Assembly: GCF_046630445.1 (NCBI RefSeq) | Contig: NC_092335.1 | Span: 494,001-558,000 of the forward strand | Origin: Rutidosis leptorrhynchoides | Taxonomy: Eukaryota > Streptophyta > Magnoliopsida > Asterales > Asteraceae | DNA: 64,000 nt | Direction: 5' to 3' | Shown here: positions 23,826 through 36,600 of the stretch, piece after piece | Layout: every line of letters starts with the position of its first letter | How positions within the stretch are numbered: the first letter of the stretch is position 1 | Program-made: the position numbers and the translations under genes | Notes under the pieces: model-generated | What the model was told of the DNA's origin: nothing | The model's input: only the letters and a program-made list of their open reading frames with translations | Database searches by the model: none

Positions 23826-26800
23826 TGTAGTGACCCGAACTTTTCCATGTTTATATATATTAATTGAGATTGATGTTTACATGATTAAATGTTTCCAACA
23901 TGTTAAGCAATCAAACTTGTTAAGACTTGATTAATTGAAATAGGTTTCATATAGACAATTGACCACCCAAGTTGACCGGTGATTCACGAACGTTAAAACT
24001 TGTAAAAAAAACTATATGATGACATATATATGGTTATATATATAGTTAACATGATATTATGATAAGTAAACATATCATTAATTATATTAACAATGAACTA
24101 CATATGTAAAAACAAGACTACTAACTTAATGATTTTGAAACGAGACATATATGTAACGTTTATCATTGTAACGACATTTAATGTATATATATCATATTAA
24201 GAGATATTCGTACATCATAATATCATGATAATATAATAATTTAAAATCTATTTTGTTATTATAAACATTGGGTTAACAACATTTAACAAGATCGTTAACC
24301 TAAAGGTTTCAAAACAACACTTACATGTAACGACTAACGATGACTTAACGACTCAGTTAAAATGTATATACATGTAGTGTTTTAATATGTATTTATACAC
24401 TTTTGAAAGACTTCAATACACTTATCAAAATACTTCTACTTAACAAAAATGCTTACAATTACATTCTCGTTCAGTTTCATCAACAATTCTACTCGTATGC
24501 ACCCGTATTCGTACTCGTACAATACACAGCTTTTAGATGTATGTACTATTGGTATATACACTCCAATGATCAGCTCTTAGCAGCCCATGTGAGTAACCTA
24601 ACACATGTGGGAACCATCATTTGGCAACTAGCATGAAATATCTCATAAGATTACAAAAATATGAGTAATCATTCATGACTTATTTACATGAAAACAAAAT
24701 TACATATCCTTTATATCTAATCCATACACCAACGACCAAAAACACCTACAAACACTTTCATTCTTCAATTTTCTTCATCTAATTGAACTCTCTCAAGTTC
24801 TATCTTCAAGTTCTAAGTGTTCTTCATAAATTCCAAAAGTTCTAGTTTCATAAAATCAAGAATACTTTCAAGTTTGCTAGCTCACTTCCAATCTTGTAAG
24901 GTGATCATCCAACCTCAAGAAATCTTTGTTTCTTACAGTAGGTTATCATTCTAATACAAGGTAATAATCATATTCAAACTTTGGTTCAATTTCTATAACT
25001 ATAACAATCTTATTTCAAGTGATGATCTTACTTGAACTTGTTTTCGTGTCATGATTTTGCTTCAAGAACTTTGAGCCATCCAAGGATCCATTGAAGCTAG
25101 ATCCATTTTTCTCTTTTCCAGTAGGTTCATCCAAGGAATTTAAGGTAGTAATGATGTTCATAACATCATTCGATTCATACATATAAAGCTATCTTATTCG
25201 AAGGTTTAAACTTGTAATCACTAGAACATAGTTTAGTTAATTCTAAACTTGTTCGCAAACAAAAGTTAATCCTTCTAACTTGACTTTTAAAATCAACTAA
25301 ACACATGTTCTATATCTATATGATATGCTAACTTAATGATTTAAAACCTGGAAACACGAAAAACACCGTAAAACCGGATTTATGCCGTCGTAGTAACACC
25401 GCGGGCTGTTTTGGGTTAGTTAATTAAAAACTATGATAAACTTTGATTTAAAAGTTGTTATTCTGAGAAAATGATTTTTATTATGAACATGAAACTATAT
25501 CCAAAAATTATGGTTAAACTCAAAGTGGAAGTATGTTTTCTAAAATGGTCATCTAGACGTCGTTCTTTCGACTGAAATGACTACCTTTACAAAAACGACT
25601 TGTAACTTATTTTTCCGACTAGAAACCTATACTTTTTTTTGTTTAGATTCATAAAATAGAGTTCAATATGAAACCATAGCAATTTGATTCACTCAAAACG
25701 GATTTAAAATGAAGAAGTTATGGGTAAAACAAGATTGGATAATTTTTCTCATTTTAGCTACGTGAAAATTGGTAACAAATCTATTCCAACCATAACTTAA
25801 TCAACTTGTATTATATATTATGTAATCTTGAGATACCATAGACACGTATACAATGTTTCGACCTATCATGTCGACACATCTATATATATTTCGGAACAAC
25901 CATAGACACTCTATATGTGAATGTTGGAGTTAGCTATACAGGGTTGAGGTTGATTCCAAAATATATATAGTTTGAGTTGTGATCAATACTGAGATACGTA
26001 TACACTGGGTCGTGGATTGATTCAAGATAATATTTATCGATTTATTTCTGTACATCTAACTGTGGACAACTAGTTGTAGGTTACTAACGAGGACAGCTGA
26101 CTTAATAAACTTAAAACATCAAAATATATTAAAAGTGTTGTAAATATATTTTGAACATACTTTGATATATATGTATATATTGTTATAGGTTTGTGAATCA
26201 ACCAGTGGCCAAGTCTTACTTCCCGACGAAGTAAAAATCTGTGAAAGTGAGTTATAGTCCCACTTTTAAAATCTAATATTTTTGGGATGAGAATACATGC
26301 AGGTTTTATAAATGATTTACAAAATAGACACAAGTACGTGAAACTACATTCTATGGTTGAATTATCGAAATCGAATATGCCCCGTTTTATTAAGTCTGGT
26401 AATCTAAGAATTAGGGAACAGACACCCTAATTGACGCGAATCCTAAAGATAGATCTATTGGGCCTAACAAACCCCATCCAAAGTACCGGATGCTTTAGTA
26501 CTTCGAAATTTATATCATATCCGAAGGGTGTCCCGGAATGATGGGGATATTCTTATATATGCATCTTGTTATTGTCGGTTACCAGGTGTTCACCATATGA
26601 ATGATTTTTATCTCTATGTATGGGATGTGTATTGAAATATGAAATCTTGTGGTCTATTGTTACGATTTGATATATATAGGTTAAACCTATAACTCACCAA
26701 CATTTTTGTTGACGTTTTAAGCATGTTTATTCTCAGGTGATTATTAAGAGCTTCCGCTGTCGCATACTTAAATAAGGACAAGATTTGGAGTCCATGCTTG

Positions 26801-27079
26801 TATGATATTGTGTAAAAACTGCATTCAAGAAACTTATTTTGTTGTAACATATTTGTATTGTAAACCATTATGTAATGGGCGTGTGTAAAAAGGATATATT
26901 AGATTATCATTATTAGATAATCTACGTAAAGCTTTTTAAACCTTTATTGATGAAATAAAGGTTATGGTTTGTTTAAAAATGAATGCAGTCTTTGAAAAAC
27001 GTCTCATATAGAGGTCAAAACCTCGCAACGAAATCAATTAATATGGAACGTTTTTAATCAATAAGAACGGGACATTTCA
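23826..27079 (+). repeat. E4 5' LTR
   Basis: Direct repeat of 33680-36933. Its end (about 26995-27040) shares a block with E6 LTR ends that includes GAGGTCAAAACCTCGCAACG, and its middle shares the leader-intron signals with E3, E5 and E6. Confidence 0.97.
26247..26736 (+). other. Candidate leader intron in E4 5' LTR
   Basis: GAAA|GTGAGTTATAG donor and TTATTCTCAG|GTGA acceptor, 490 nt apart. A TATA-rich stretch lies about 70-85 bp before the donor. Confidence 0.5.
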
Positions 27080-27081
27080 GT

Positions 27082-27093
27082 TGGTATCCGAGC
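27082..27093 (+). other. E4 primer binding site (Met type)
   Basis: TGGTATCCGAGC, one mismatch from the TGGTATCAGAGC site of E3 and E6. Confidence 0.88.
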
Positions 27094-27288
27094 GTTGGTC
27101 TTAGAGAACCAGAAAATTTGCATTAGTGTGTCTTATCGAGTTTGTTAGGATGCATTAGTGAGTCTGGACTTCGACCGTGTTTTCTTTAAAAATGATTGCT
27201 TAACATTTTTGTTGGAAACTATATATTTTTAACATATGAATATTATGTGATATATTAATCTCTTAACGTGTTTGATATTATGTGATAG

Positions 27289-27903
27289 ATGTCTACCTCT
27301 AGAACAAGTCCCATTGACTCACCTAATAATAATGAAGAGTCAAATGTAAATTGGAATAATTTGTGGACGGATTCACAAGTTCCCGAAGAGGAACCGGAAG
27401 AAGAGTCGGAACCGGAAGAAGAATCGGAACCGGAAGAAGAATCGGAACCGGATGAAGAAATAGAACCGGTGGGGGAAATAATAAAACGGTTAAGTAAAAG
27501 AAAATCCTCAACCAACCGACCAAAGTTAATTATGGTCAATGGTGTTTCCGCCAAGGAAGCAAAATATTGGGAGGATTACCAATTCTCCGATGAATCGGAT
27601 TCCGACGAGAATTCCGATGATGTTATAGAAATTACCCCAACTAAATTTAAAAAGGCAAAAGAAAATAATAAGGGAAAGGGCATAAAAATAGAGAAATCTA
27701 ATTCCAACCCCGATGAACTTTATATGTATCGTCAACCCCCGAAGTCCTTAAGTTGTAACAATGACCCGGGAACCTCTAAACCACCAGGTTTTTCTAAACC
27801 AATGTGGACAACGACGGTTCGTATTAGGGGAACATCATATATCCCTAGAAACTTGGCAAAACGAACCAAAACCGAAGAAGAAGAAACGAGCGAGTCAGAA
27901 TAA
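27289..27903 (+). CDS. E4 acidic protein of unknown function (leader ORF 1)
   Basis: An open frame of 204 codons sits 209 bp after the LTR. It is strongly acidic in the first half, with a short tandem repeat of the unit EPEEES (about residues 34-56), and later has DESDSDENSDD, lysine clusters and a Glu-rich C-terminus. I see no Gag core, knuckle, protease or transmembrane segment, and I do not recognise the family. It is intact although in a non-pol part of a young element. A stretch at 28014-28025 resembling a splice acceptor (TCTATTTTACAG) separates it from the F-box frame, so the two could be on alternative spliced RNAs. It may be a nuclear or nucleic-acid-associated acidic protein, but that is a guess from composition. 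Confidence 0.6.
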   Translation: MSTSRTSPIDSPNNNEESNVNWNNLWTDSQVPEEEPEEESEPEEESEPEEESEPDEEIEPVGEIIKRLSKRKSSTNRPKLIMVNGVSAKEAKYWEDYQFSDESDSDENSDDVIEITPTKFKKAKENNKGKGIKIEKSNSNPDELYMYRQPPKSLSCNNDPGTSKPPGFSKPMWTTTVRIRGTSYIPRNLAKRTKTEEEETSESE

Positions 27904-28041
27904 GATAGTTGTATTCGTGTGGTGTAATATATGGAATATAGTGTTCTTATGCTTTATGATATATGTAAAAATTGCTTGTATTAATAAGTATTTTTTTTTA
28001 TGAATCTAACTCTTGTCTATTTTACAGTTTAAAAATACAAA

Positions 28042-28725
28042 ATGGATAGACAACCCAATATTTTAAGAGACCTACCCGGAGACATGATTGATGAAATCTT
28101 GTCTAGAGTCGGCCAGAATTCTTCGGCACAACTATTTAAGGCGGGATCAGTTTGTAAGACATTCGAAGAACGTTCCAAGAATGTCTTGGTTTATAAGAGA
28201 CTTTCGTTTGAAAGATGGGGGATATCACATTGGGAAACCCATAAGTTACGATGTGTTTACTTTGACGCATATATTGCGGGGAACCCAAATGCTATTTTAC
28301 GCAACGGGTTAAGAAATTATTTTGACTCAATATATCCGAATATTGGACTTCGTGATTTAGAAAAAGCGGCTAACATGCAACATAAAGAAGCATGTTATGC
28401 TTACGGATTAGTAATGTTCGCTTCTCACCAAAGTGAGAACAAGAACATCGGGCTACAACTATTAAACAAAACGTTTCCACAAGTGACGGAGTCGGTAATT
28501 GGGGTAAGAAATGAGGTTTTTAGATTATTACGGGACTGTTGGACATTACGTAACCCTCGTCCCTTTGATGACGTTACAACACGCTGTCTTATCAACGGCC
28601 ATAACGGTTATGTTGCACAAGACCAAGGATGGGAAGTAGTCCTAGTAAAACCAGAATGCATGACTTGTTTCTGGACGTATGAATTACGTGTCTTTATTGC
28701 CTTTGCTGAACGACTTGTGTACTAG
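28042..28725 (+). CDS. E4-borne F-box protein (At1g67623-like family)
   Basis: An intact 227-codon frame. An N-terminal F-box is at about residues 8-55 (LRDLPGDMIDEILSRVG, then VCKTFEERS). A Sel1-like middle follows (about 80-130) with NPNAILRNGLRNYF, GLRDLEKAA and EACYAYGLVMF. A C-terminal part has Cys pairs (CLINGH, ECMTCFWTYEL). This order is the one I know from plant F-box proteins of the At1g67623/At2g35280 type. Such proteins normally bind SKP1 in an SCF ubiquitin ligase and choose a target. It sits between the 5' LTR and gag, in the sense direction, with a short leader preceded by an acceptor-like TTTTACAG. Being uninterrupted in a transposon suggests recent capture or selection. The function in the element is unknown. 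Confidence 0.85.
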   Translation: MDRQPNILRDLPGDMIDEILSRVGQNSSAQLFKAGSVCKTFEERSKNVLVYKRLSFERWGISHWETHKLRCVYFDAYIAGNPNAILRNGLRNYFDSIYPNIGLRDLEKAANMQHKEACYAYGLVMFASHQSENKNIGLQLLNKTFPQVTESVIGVRNEVFRLLRDCWTLRNPRPFDDVTTRCLINGHNGYVAQDQGWEVVLVKPECMTCFWTYELRVFIAFAERLVY

Positions 28726-29066
28726 CTAGAATTGTCTTCACAACTATCTTGTATCAAAGTTATTGTGTGCTATATTTCATGCTTTATGTAAAATAAGCGG
28801 TATTGTAAGTTTGTAAAATATTGTATAAAAGTTTGAACGCGAAATATTATTATAATCAGTTTTTCATATAGAATTGTAGTAGTTGAATTGTATATTAGCT
28901 ACTAAGTATGAACTTAACGGGTAGGTACTACCCGAATTTAAACTTATAAAACGCTAATATGAAGAAAAAGCTTTTATAAATGAGTTCATATTATGCTACG
29001 AAATACTATTAACTACTCTTAATATTCTGTATGATTAACTTGTTCCATTTAACTATTTTGAAGGAA
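28726..29066 (+). other. E4 spacer between F-box frame and gag, with hairpin
   Basis: No gene. CGGGTAG-GTA-CTACCCG (28918-28934) is a perfect 7-bp-stem inverted repeat. TTAACGGGTAGGTACT at 28914-28929 repeats the sequence at the 3' polypurine tract (33665-33680) exactly. Confidence 0.8.
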
Positions 29067-32000
29067 ATGGCACCGACTACTCGACACACCGTGAATATGA
29101 ATGAAGAGGAATTCCGTACTTTTCTAGCTTCAAACATAGCCGCAGTACAGGCTGCGCTACATACCAACAATAACCTTGGATCTAGCAGTACAGGAAATCG
29201 TGTAGGATGCACCTACAAAGAATTCACTGCCTGCAAACCTTTGGAATTTGATGGAACCGAAGGACCGATCGGATTGAAACGGTGGACCGAGAAGGTTGAA
29301 TCGGTGTTTGCCATAAGTAAGTGTACTGAAGAGGACAAAGTGAAGTACGCTACGCATACCTTCACAGGTTCTGCGTTAACATGGTGGAATACCTATCTAG
29401 AGCAAGTGGGACAAGATGATGCGTACGCACTACCGTGGTCAGCATTCAAGCACTTGATGAACGAGAAGTACCGTCCCAGAACCGAGGTCAATAAGCTCAA
29501 GACAGAACTTAGAGGGTTACGAACCCAAGGATTTGATATTACCACGTACGAAAGACGATTCACAGAATTGTGCCTATTGTGTCCGGGAGCATTCGAAGAT
29601 GAGGAAGAGAAGATCGACGCGTTTGTGAAAGGATTACCGGAAAGAATCCAAGAAGATATAAGTTCACACGAGCCCGCCTCCATACAACAGGCATGTAGAA
29701 TGGCTCACAAACTAGTGAACCAGATTGAAGAAAGAATTAAAGAACAGACTGCTGAAGAGGCCAATGTGAAGCAAGTCAAAAGAAAGTGGGAGGAAAACGG
29801 TGATAAGAATCACCAATACAACAACAACAGCAATTACAACAATAATCGCAACAATTATCCCAACAATCGCAACATCAATCGCAACTACAACAAACGGCCC
29901 AACAACAACAACAACAACAACAACAACAGCAACTACAACAATCATCCCAACAACAATATTAACCGCAACAACAACAACAATCAGAAGCAACTATGCCAAA
30001 GGTGTGAAAAGAATCACTCGGGGTTCTGCACCAAATTTTGCAACAAGTGTAAAAGAAATGGTCATAGCGCGGTGAAGTGTGAGGTCTACGGACCAGGGGT
30101 TAATAGAACGAAAGGAACAAATGGTGTCGGAACGAGTAATGGCGGAGCAAGTAGTGTCGGAGCAAGTTATGCCAATGTAGTTTGTTATAAATGTGGAAAA
30201 CCAGGCCACATTATTAGAAATTGCCCGAACCAGGAGAACACGAATGGACAAGGCCGTGGAAGAGTTTTCAATATTAATGCGGTAGAGGCACAGGAAGACC
30301 CGGAGCTTGTTACGGGTACGTTTCTTATTGACAATAAATCTGCTTACGTTTTATTTGATTCGGGTGCGGATAGAAGCTATATGAGTAGAGATTTTTGTGC
30401 TAAATTAAGTTGTCCATTGACGCCTTTGGATAGTAAATTTTTACTCGAATTAGCAAATGGTAAATTAATTTCAGCAGATAATATATGTCGGAATCGAGAA
30501 ATTAAACTGGTTAGCGAAACATTTAAGATTGATTTGATACCAGTAGAGTTAGGGAGTTTTGATGTGATAATCGGTATGGACTGGTTGAAAGAAGTGAAAG
30601 CGGAGATCGTTTGTTACAAAAATGCAATTCGCATTATACGAGAAAAAGGAAAACCCTTAATGGTGTACGGAGAAAAGGGCAACACGAAGCTACATCTTAT
30701 TAGTAATTTGAAGGCACAAAAACTAATAAGAAAAGGTTGCTATGCTGTTCTAGCACACGTCGAGAAAGTACAAACTGAAGAAAAGAGCATCAATGATGTT
30801 CCCATTGCAAAAGAATTTCCCGATGTATTTCCGAAAGAATTACCGGGATTACCCCCACATCGATCCGTTGAATTTCAAATAGATCTTGTACCAGGAGCTG
30901 CACCAATAGCTCGTGCTCCTTACAGACTCGCACCCAGCGAGATGAAAGAACTGCAAAGCCAATTACAAGAACTTTTAGAGCGTGGTTTCATTCGACCAAG
31001 CACATCACCGTGGGGAGCTCCTGTTTTGTTTGTCAAGAAGAAAGATGGTACATTCAGGTTGTGTATCGACTACCGAGAGTTGAACAAACTTACCATCAAG
31101 AACCGCTACCCACTACCGAGAATCGACGACTTATTTGATCAACTACAAGGCTCGTCTGTTTATTCAAAGATTGACTTACGTTCCGGGTATCATCAAATGC
31201 GGGTGAAAGAAGATGATATTCCAAAGACTGCTTTCAGAACACGTTACGGTCATTACGAGTTTATGGTCATGCCGTTTGGTTTAACTAATGCACCAGCTGT
31301 GTTCATGGACCTTATGAACCGAGTGTGTGGACCATACCTTGACAAGTTTGTCATTGTTTTCATTGATGACATACTTATTTACTCAAAGAATGACCAAGAA
31401 CACGGTGAACATTTGAGAAAAGTGTTAGAAGTATTGAGGAAGGAAGAATTGTACGCTAAGTTTTCAAAGTGTGCATTTTGGTTGGAAGAAGTTCAATTCC
31501 TCGGTCACATAGTGAACAAAGAAGGTATTAAGGTGGATCCGGCAAAGATAGAAACTGTTGAAAAGTGGGAAACCCCGAAAACTCCGAAACACATACGCCA
31601 GTTTTTAGGACTAGCTGGTTACTACAGAAGGTTCATCCAAGACTTTTCCAGAATAGCAAAACCCTTGACTGCATTAACGCATAAAGGGAAGAAATTTGAA
31701 TGGAATGATGAACAAGAGAAAGCGTTTCAGTTATTGAAGAAAAAGCTAACTACGGCACCTATATTGTCATTGCCTGAAGGGAATGATGATTTTGTGATTT
31801 ATTGTGACGCATCAAAGCAAGGTCTCGGTTGTGTATTAATGCAACGAACGAAGGTGATTGCTTATGCGTCTAGACAATTGAAGATTCACGAACAAAATTA
31901 TACGACGCATGATTTGGAATTAGGCGCGGTTGTTTTTGCATTAAAGACTTGGAGGCACTACTTATATGGGGTCAAAAGTATTATATATACCGACCACAAA

Positions 32001-33644
32001 AGTCTTCAACACATATTTAATCAGAAACAACTGAATATGAGGCAGCGTAGGTGGATTGAATTATTGAATGATTACGATTTTGAGATTCGTTACCACCCGG
32101 GGAAGGCAAATGTGGTAGCCGATGCCTTGAGCAGGAAGGATAGAGAACCCATTCGAGTAAAATCTATGAATATAATGATTCATAATAACATTACTACTCA
32201 AATAAAGGAGGCGCAACAAGGAGTTTTAAAAGAGGGAAATTTAAAGGATGAAATACCCAAAGGATCGGAGAAACATCTTAATATTCGGGAAGACGGAACC
32301 CGGTATAGGGCTGAAAGGATTTGGGTACCAAAATTTGGAGATATGAGAGAAATGGTACTTAGAGAAGCTCATAAAACCAGATACTCAATACATCCTGGAA
32401 CGGGGAAGATGTACAAGGATCTCAAGAAACATTTTTGGTGGCCGGGTATGAAAGCCGATGTTGCTAAATACGTAGGAGAATGTTTGACGTGTTCTAAGGT
32501 CAAAGCTGAGCATCAGAAACCATCAGGTCTACTTCAACAACCCGAAATCCCGGAATGGAAATGGGAAAACATTACCATGGATTTCATCACTAAATTGCCA
32601 AGGACTGCAAGTGGTTTTGATACTATTTGGGTAATAGTTGATCGTCTCACCAAATCAGCACACTTCCTACCAATAAGAGAAGATGACAAGATGGAGAAGT
32701 TAGCACGACTGTATTTGAAGGAAGTCGTCTCCAGACATGGAATACCAATCTCTATTATCTCTGATAGGGATGGCAGATTTATTTCAAGATTCTGGCAGAC
32801 ATTACAGCAAGCATTAGGAACTCGTCTAGACATGAGTACTGCCTATCATCCACAAACTGATGGGCAGAGCGAAAGGACGATACAAACGCTTGAAGACATG
32901 CTACGAGCATGTGTTATTGATTTCGGAAACAGTTGGGATCGACATCTACCGTTAGCAGAATTTTCCTACAACAACAGCTACCATTCAAGCATTGAGATGG
33001 CGCCGTTTGAAGCACTTTATGGTAGAAAGTGCAGGTCTCCGATTTGTTGGAGTGAGGTGGGGGATAGACAGATTACGGGTCCGGAGATTATACAAGAAAC
33101 TACCGAGAAGATCATCCAAATTCAACAACGGTTGAAAACCGCCCAAAGTCGACAAAAGAGCTACGCTGACATTAAAAGAAAAGATATAGAATTTGAAATT
33201 GGAGAGATGGTCATGCTTAAAGTTTCACCTTGGAAAGGCGTTGTTCGATTTGGTAAACGAGGGAAATTAAATCCAAGGTATATTGGACCATTCAAGATTA
33301 TTGATCGTGTCGGACCAGTAGCTTACCGACTTGAGTTACCTCAACAACTCGCGGCTGTACATAACACTTTCCACGTCTCGAATTTGAAGAAATGTTTTGC
33401 TAAAGAAGATCTCACTATTCCGTTAGATGAAATCCAAATCAACGAAAAACTCCAATTCATCGAAGAACCCGTCGAAATAATGGATCGTGAGGTTAAAAGA
33501 CTTAAGCAAAACAAGATACCAATTGTTAAGGTTCGATGGAATGCTCGTAGAGGACCCGAGTTCACCTGGGAGCGTGAAGATCAGATGAAGAAGAAATACC
33601 CGCATCTATTTCCAGAAGATTCGTCAACACCTTCAACAGCTTAA
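29067..33644 (+). CDS. E4 Gag-Pol polyprotein (chromovirus, Tekay-like), intact
   Basis: One frame of 1525 codons from ATG at 29067 (AAGGAAATGG context; the next upstream in-frame ATG is 29031). Domains in order, residues approximate: Gag core 58-230; Asn-rich linker 245-305; two zinc-binding segments, CQRC...C near 310 and [14 protein letters not shown] near 373; aspartic protease DSGA near 430; RT with IDYRELN and FIDD (about 765); RNase H with YCDASKQG (about 912); integrase zinc region HX..H, CX2C (about 1100-1145); integrase core with [11 protein letters not shown] and the Glu in GQSERT, 35 residues apart as expected; C-terminal chromodomain-like EEPVEIMD...FTWERE (about 1465-1515). All catalytic residues I can check are present. 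It copies element RNA to DNA and inserts it; the C-terminal domain is thought to steer chromoviruses to heterochromatin. Confidence 0.96.
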   Translation: MAPTTRHTVNMNEEEFRTFLASNIAAVQAALHTNNNLGSSSTGNRVGCTYKEFTACKPLEFDGTEGPIGLKRWTEKVESVFAISKCTEEDKVKYATHTFTGSALTWWNTYLEQVGQDDAYALPWSAFKHLMNEKYRPRTEVNKLKTELRGLRTQGFDITTYERRFTELCLLCPGAFEDEEEKIDAFVKGLPERIQEDISSHEPASIQQACRMAHKLVNQIEERIKEQTAEEANVKQVKRKWEENGDKNHQYNNNSNYNNNRNNYPNNRNINRNYNKRPNNNNNNNNNSNYNNHPNNNINRNNNNNQKQLCQRCEKNHSGFCTKFCNKCKRNGHSAVKCEVYGPGVNRTKGTNGVGTSNGGASSVGASYANVVCYKCGKPGHIIRNCPNQENTNGQGRGRVFNINAVEAQEDPELVTGTFLIDNKSAYVLFDSGADRSYMSRDFCAKLSCPLTPLDSKFLLELANGKLISADNICRNREIKLVSETFKIDLIPVELGSFDVIIGMDWLKEVKAEIVCYKNAIRIIREKGKPLMVYGEKGNTKLHLISNLKAQKLIRKGCYAVLAHVEKVQTEEKSINDVPIAKEFPDVFPKELPGLPPHRSVEFQIDLVPGAAPIARAPYRLAPSEMKELQSQLQELLERGFIRPSTSPWGAPVLFVKKKDGTFRLCIDYRELNKLTIKNRYPLPRIDDLFDQLQGSSVYSKIDLRSGYHQMRVKEDDIPKTAFRTRYGHYEFMVMPFGLTNAPAVFMDLMNRVCGPYLDKFVIVFIDDILIYSKNDQEHGEHLRKVLEVLRKEELYAKFSKCAFWLEEVQFLGHIVNKEGIKVDPAKIETVEKWETPKTPKHIRQFLGLAGYYRRFIQDFSRIAKPLTALTHKGKKFEWNDEQEKAFQLLKKKLTTAPILSLPEGNDDFVIYCDASKQGLGCVLMQRTKVIAYASRQLKIHEQNYTTHDLELGAVVFALKTWRHYLYGVKSIIYTDHKSLQHIFNQKQLNMRQRRWIELLNDYDFEIRYHPGKANVVADALSRKDREPIRVKSMNIMIHNNITTQIKEAQQGVLKEGNLKDEIPKGSEKHLNIREDGTRYRAERIWVPKFGDMREMVLREAHKTRYSIHPGTGKMYKDLKKHFWWPGMKADVAKYVGECLTCSKVKAEHQKPSGLLQQPEIPEWKWENITMDFITKLPRTASGFDTIWVIVDRLTKSAHFLPIREDDKMEKLARLYLKEVVSRHGIPISIISDRDGRFISRFWQTLQQALGTRLDMSTAYHPQTDGQSERTIQTLEDMLRACVIDFGNSWDRHLPLAEFSYNNSYHSSIEMAPFEALYGRKCRSPICWSEVGDRQITGPEIIQETTEKIIQIQQRLKTAQSRQKSYADIKRKDIEFEIGEMVMLKVSPWKGVVRFGKRGKLNPRYIGPFKIIDRVGPVAYRLELPQQLAAVHNTFHVSNLKKCFAKEDLTIPLDEIQINEKLQFIEEPVEIMDREVKRLKQNKIPIVKVRWNARRGPEFTWEREDQMKKKYPHLFPEDSSTPSTA

Positions 33645-33679
33645 AATTTCGGGACGAAATTTATTTAACGGGTAGGTAC
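33644..33679 (+). other. E4 pre-LTR palindrome and polypurine tract
   Basis: AAATTTCGGGACGAAATTT (33644-33662) overlaps the gag-pol stop region. AACGGGTAGGTAC runs into the 3' LTR at 33680. Confidence 0.82.
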
Positions 33680-36600
33680 TGTAGTGACCCGAACTTTTCC
33701 ATGTTTATATATATTAATTGAGATTGATGTTTACATGATTAAATGTTTCCAACATGTTAAGCAATCAAACTTGTTAAGACTTGATTAATTGAAATAGGTT
33801 TCATATAGACAATTGACCACCCAAGTTGACCGGTGATTCACGAACGTTAAAACTTGTAAAAAAAACTATATGATGACATATATATGGTTATATATATAGT
33901 TAACATGATATTATGATAAGTAAACATATCATTAATTATATTAACAATGAACTACATATGTAAAAACAAGACTACTAACTTAATGATTTTGAAACGAGAC
34001 ATATATGTAACGTTTATCGTTGTAACGACATTTAATGTATATATATCATATTAAGAGATATTCGTACATCATAATATCATGATAATATAATAATTTAAAA
34101 TCTATTTTGTTATTATAAACATTGGGTTAACAACATTTAACAAGATCGTTAACCTAAAGGTTTCAAAACAACACTTACATGTAACGACTAACGATGACTT
34201 AACGACTCAGTTAAAATGTATATACATGTAGTGTTTTAATATGTATTTATACACTTTTGAAAGACTTCAATACACTTATCAAAATACTTCTACTTAACAA
34301 AAATGCTTACAATTACATTCTCGTTCAGTTTCATCAACAATTCTACTCGTATGCACCCGTATTCGTACTCGTACAATACACAGCTTTTAGATGTATGTAC
34401 TATTGGTATATACACTCCAATGATCAGCTCTTAGCAGCCCATGTGAGTAACCTAACACATGTGGGAACCATCATTTGGCAACTAGCATGAAATATCTCAT
34501 AAGATTACAAAAATATGAGTAATCATTCATGACTTATTTACATGAAAACAAAATTACATATCCTTTATATCTAATCCATACACCAACGACCAAAAACACC
34601 TACAAACACTTTCATTCTTCAATTTTCTTCATCTAATTGAACTCTCTCAAGTTCTATCTTCAAGTTCTAAGTGTTCTTCATAAATTCCAAAAGTTCTAGT
34701 TTCATAAAATCAAGAATACTTTCAAGTTTGCTAGCTCACTTCCAATCTTGTAAGGTGATCATCCAACCTCAAGAAATCTTTGTTTCTTACAGTAGGTTAT
34801 CATTCTAATACAAGGTAATAATCATATTCAAACTTTGGTTCAATTTCTATAACTATAACAATCTTATTTCAAGTGATGATCTTACTTGAACTTGTTTTCG
34901 TGTCATGATTTTGCTTCAAGAACTTTGAGCCATCCAAGGATCCATTGAAGCTAGATCCATTTTTCTCTTTTCCAGTAGGTTCATCCAAGGAATTTAAGGT
35001 AGTAATGATGTTCATAACATCATTCGATTCATACATATAAAGCTATCTTATTCGAAGGTTTAAACTTGTAATCACTAGAACATAGTTTAGTTAATTCTAA
35101 ACTTGTTCGCAAACAAAAGTTAATCCTTCTAACTTGACTTTTAAAATCAACTAAACACATGTTCTATATCTATATGATATGCTAACTTAATGATTTAAAA
35201 CCTGGAAACACGAAAAACACCGTAAAACCGGATTTATGCCGTCGTAGTAACACCGCGGGCTGTTTTGGGTTAGTTAATTAAAAACTATGATAAACTTTGA
35301 TTTAAAAGTTGTTATTCTGAGAAAATGATTTTTATTATGAACATGAAACTATATCCAAAAATTATGGTTAAACTCAAAGTGGAAGTATGTTTTCTAAAAT
35401 GGTCATCTAGACGTCGTTCTTTCGACTGAAATGACTACCTTTACAAAAACGACTTGTAACTTATTTTTCCGACTAGAAACCTATACTTTTTTTTGTTTAG
35501 ATTCATAAAATAGAGTTCAATATGAAACCATAGCAATTTGATTCACTCAAAACGGATTTAAAATGAAGAAGTTATGGGTAAAACAAGATTGGATAATTTT
35601 TCTCATTTTAGCTACGTGAAAATTGGTAACAAATCTATTCCAACCATAACTTAATCAACTTGTATTATATATTATGTAATCTTGAGATACCATAGACACG
35701 TATACAATGTTTCGACCTATCATGTCGACACATCTATATATATTTCGGAACAACCATAGACACTCTATATGTGAATGTTGGAGTTAGCTATACAGGGTTG
35801 AGGTTGATTCCAAAATATATATAGTTTGAGTTGTGATCAATACTGAGATACGTATACACTGGGTCGTGGATTGATTCAAGATAATATTTATCGATTTATT
35901 TCTGTACATCTAACTGTGGACAACTAGTTGTAGGTTACTAACGAGGACAGCTGACTTAATAAACTTAAAACATCAAAATATATTAAAAGTGTTGTAAATA
36001 TATTTTGAACATACTTTGATATATATGTATATATTGTTATAGGTTTGTGAATCAACCAGTGGCCAAGTCTTACTTCCCGACGAAGTAAAAATCTGTGAAA
36101 GTGAGTTATAGTCCCACTTTTAAAATCTAATATTTTTGGGATGAGAATACATGCAGGTTTTATAAATGATTTACAAAATAGACACAAGTACGTGAAACTA
36201 CATTCTATGGTTGAATTATCGAAATCGAATATGCCCCGTTTTATTAAGTCTGGTAATCTAAGAATTAGGGAACAGACACCCTAATTGACGCGAATCCTAA
36301 AGATAGATCTATTGGGCCTAACAAACCCCATCCAAAGTACCGGATGCTTTAGTACTTCGAAATTTATATCATATCCGAAGGGTGTCCCGGAATGATGGGG
36401 ATATTCTTATATATGCATCTTGTTATTGTCGGTTACCAGGTGTTCACCATATGAATGATTTTTATCTCTATGTATGGGATGTGTATTGAAATATGAAATC
36501 TTGTGGTCTATTGTTACGATTTGATATATATAGGTTAAACCTATAACTCACCAACATTTTTGTTGACGTTTTAAGCATGTTTATTCTCAGGTGATTATTA

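Noticed and set aside
29712-30075. Val-rich and Thr-rich frames over E4 gag
   Set aside because: They arise from the CAA/AAC-rich Asn linker read in other frames.
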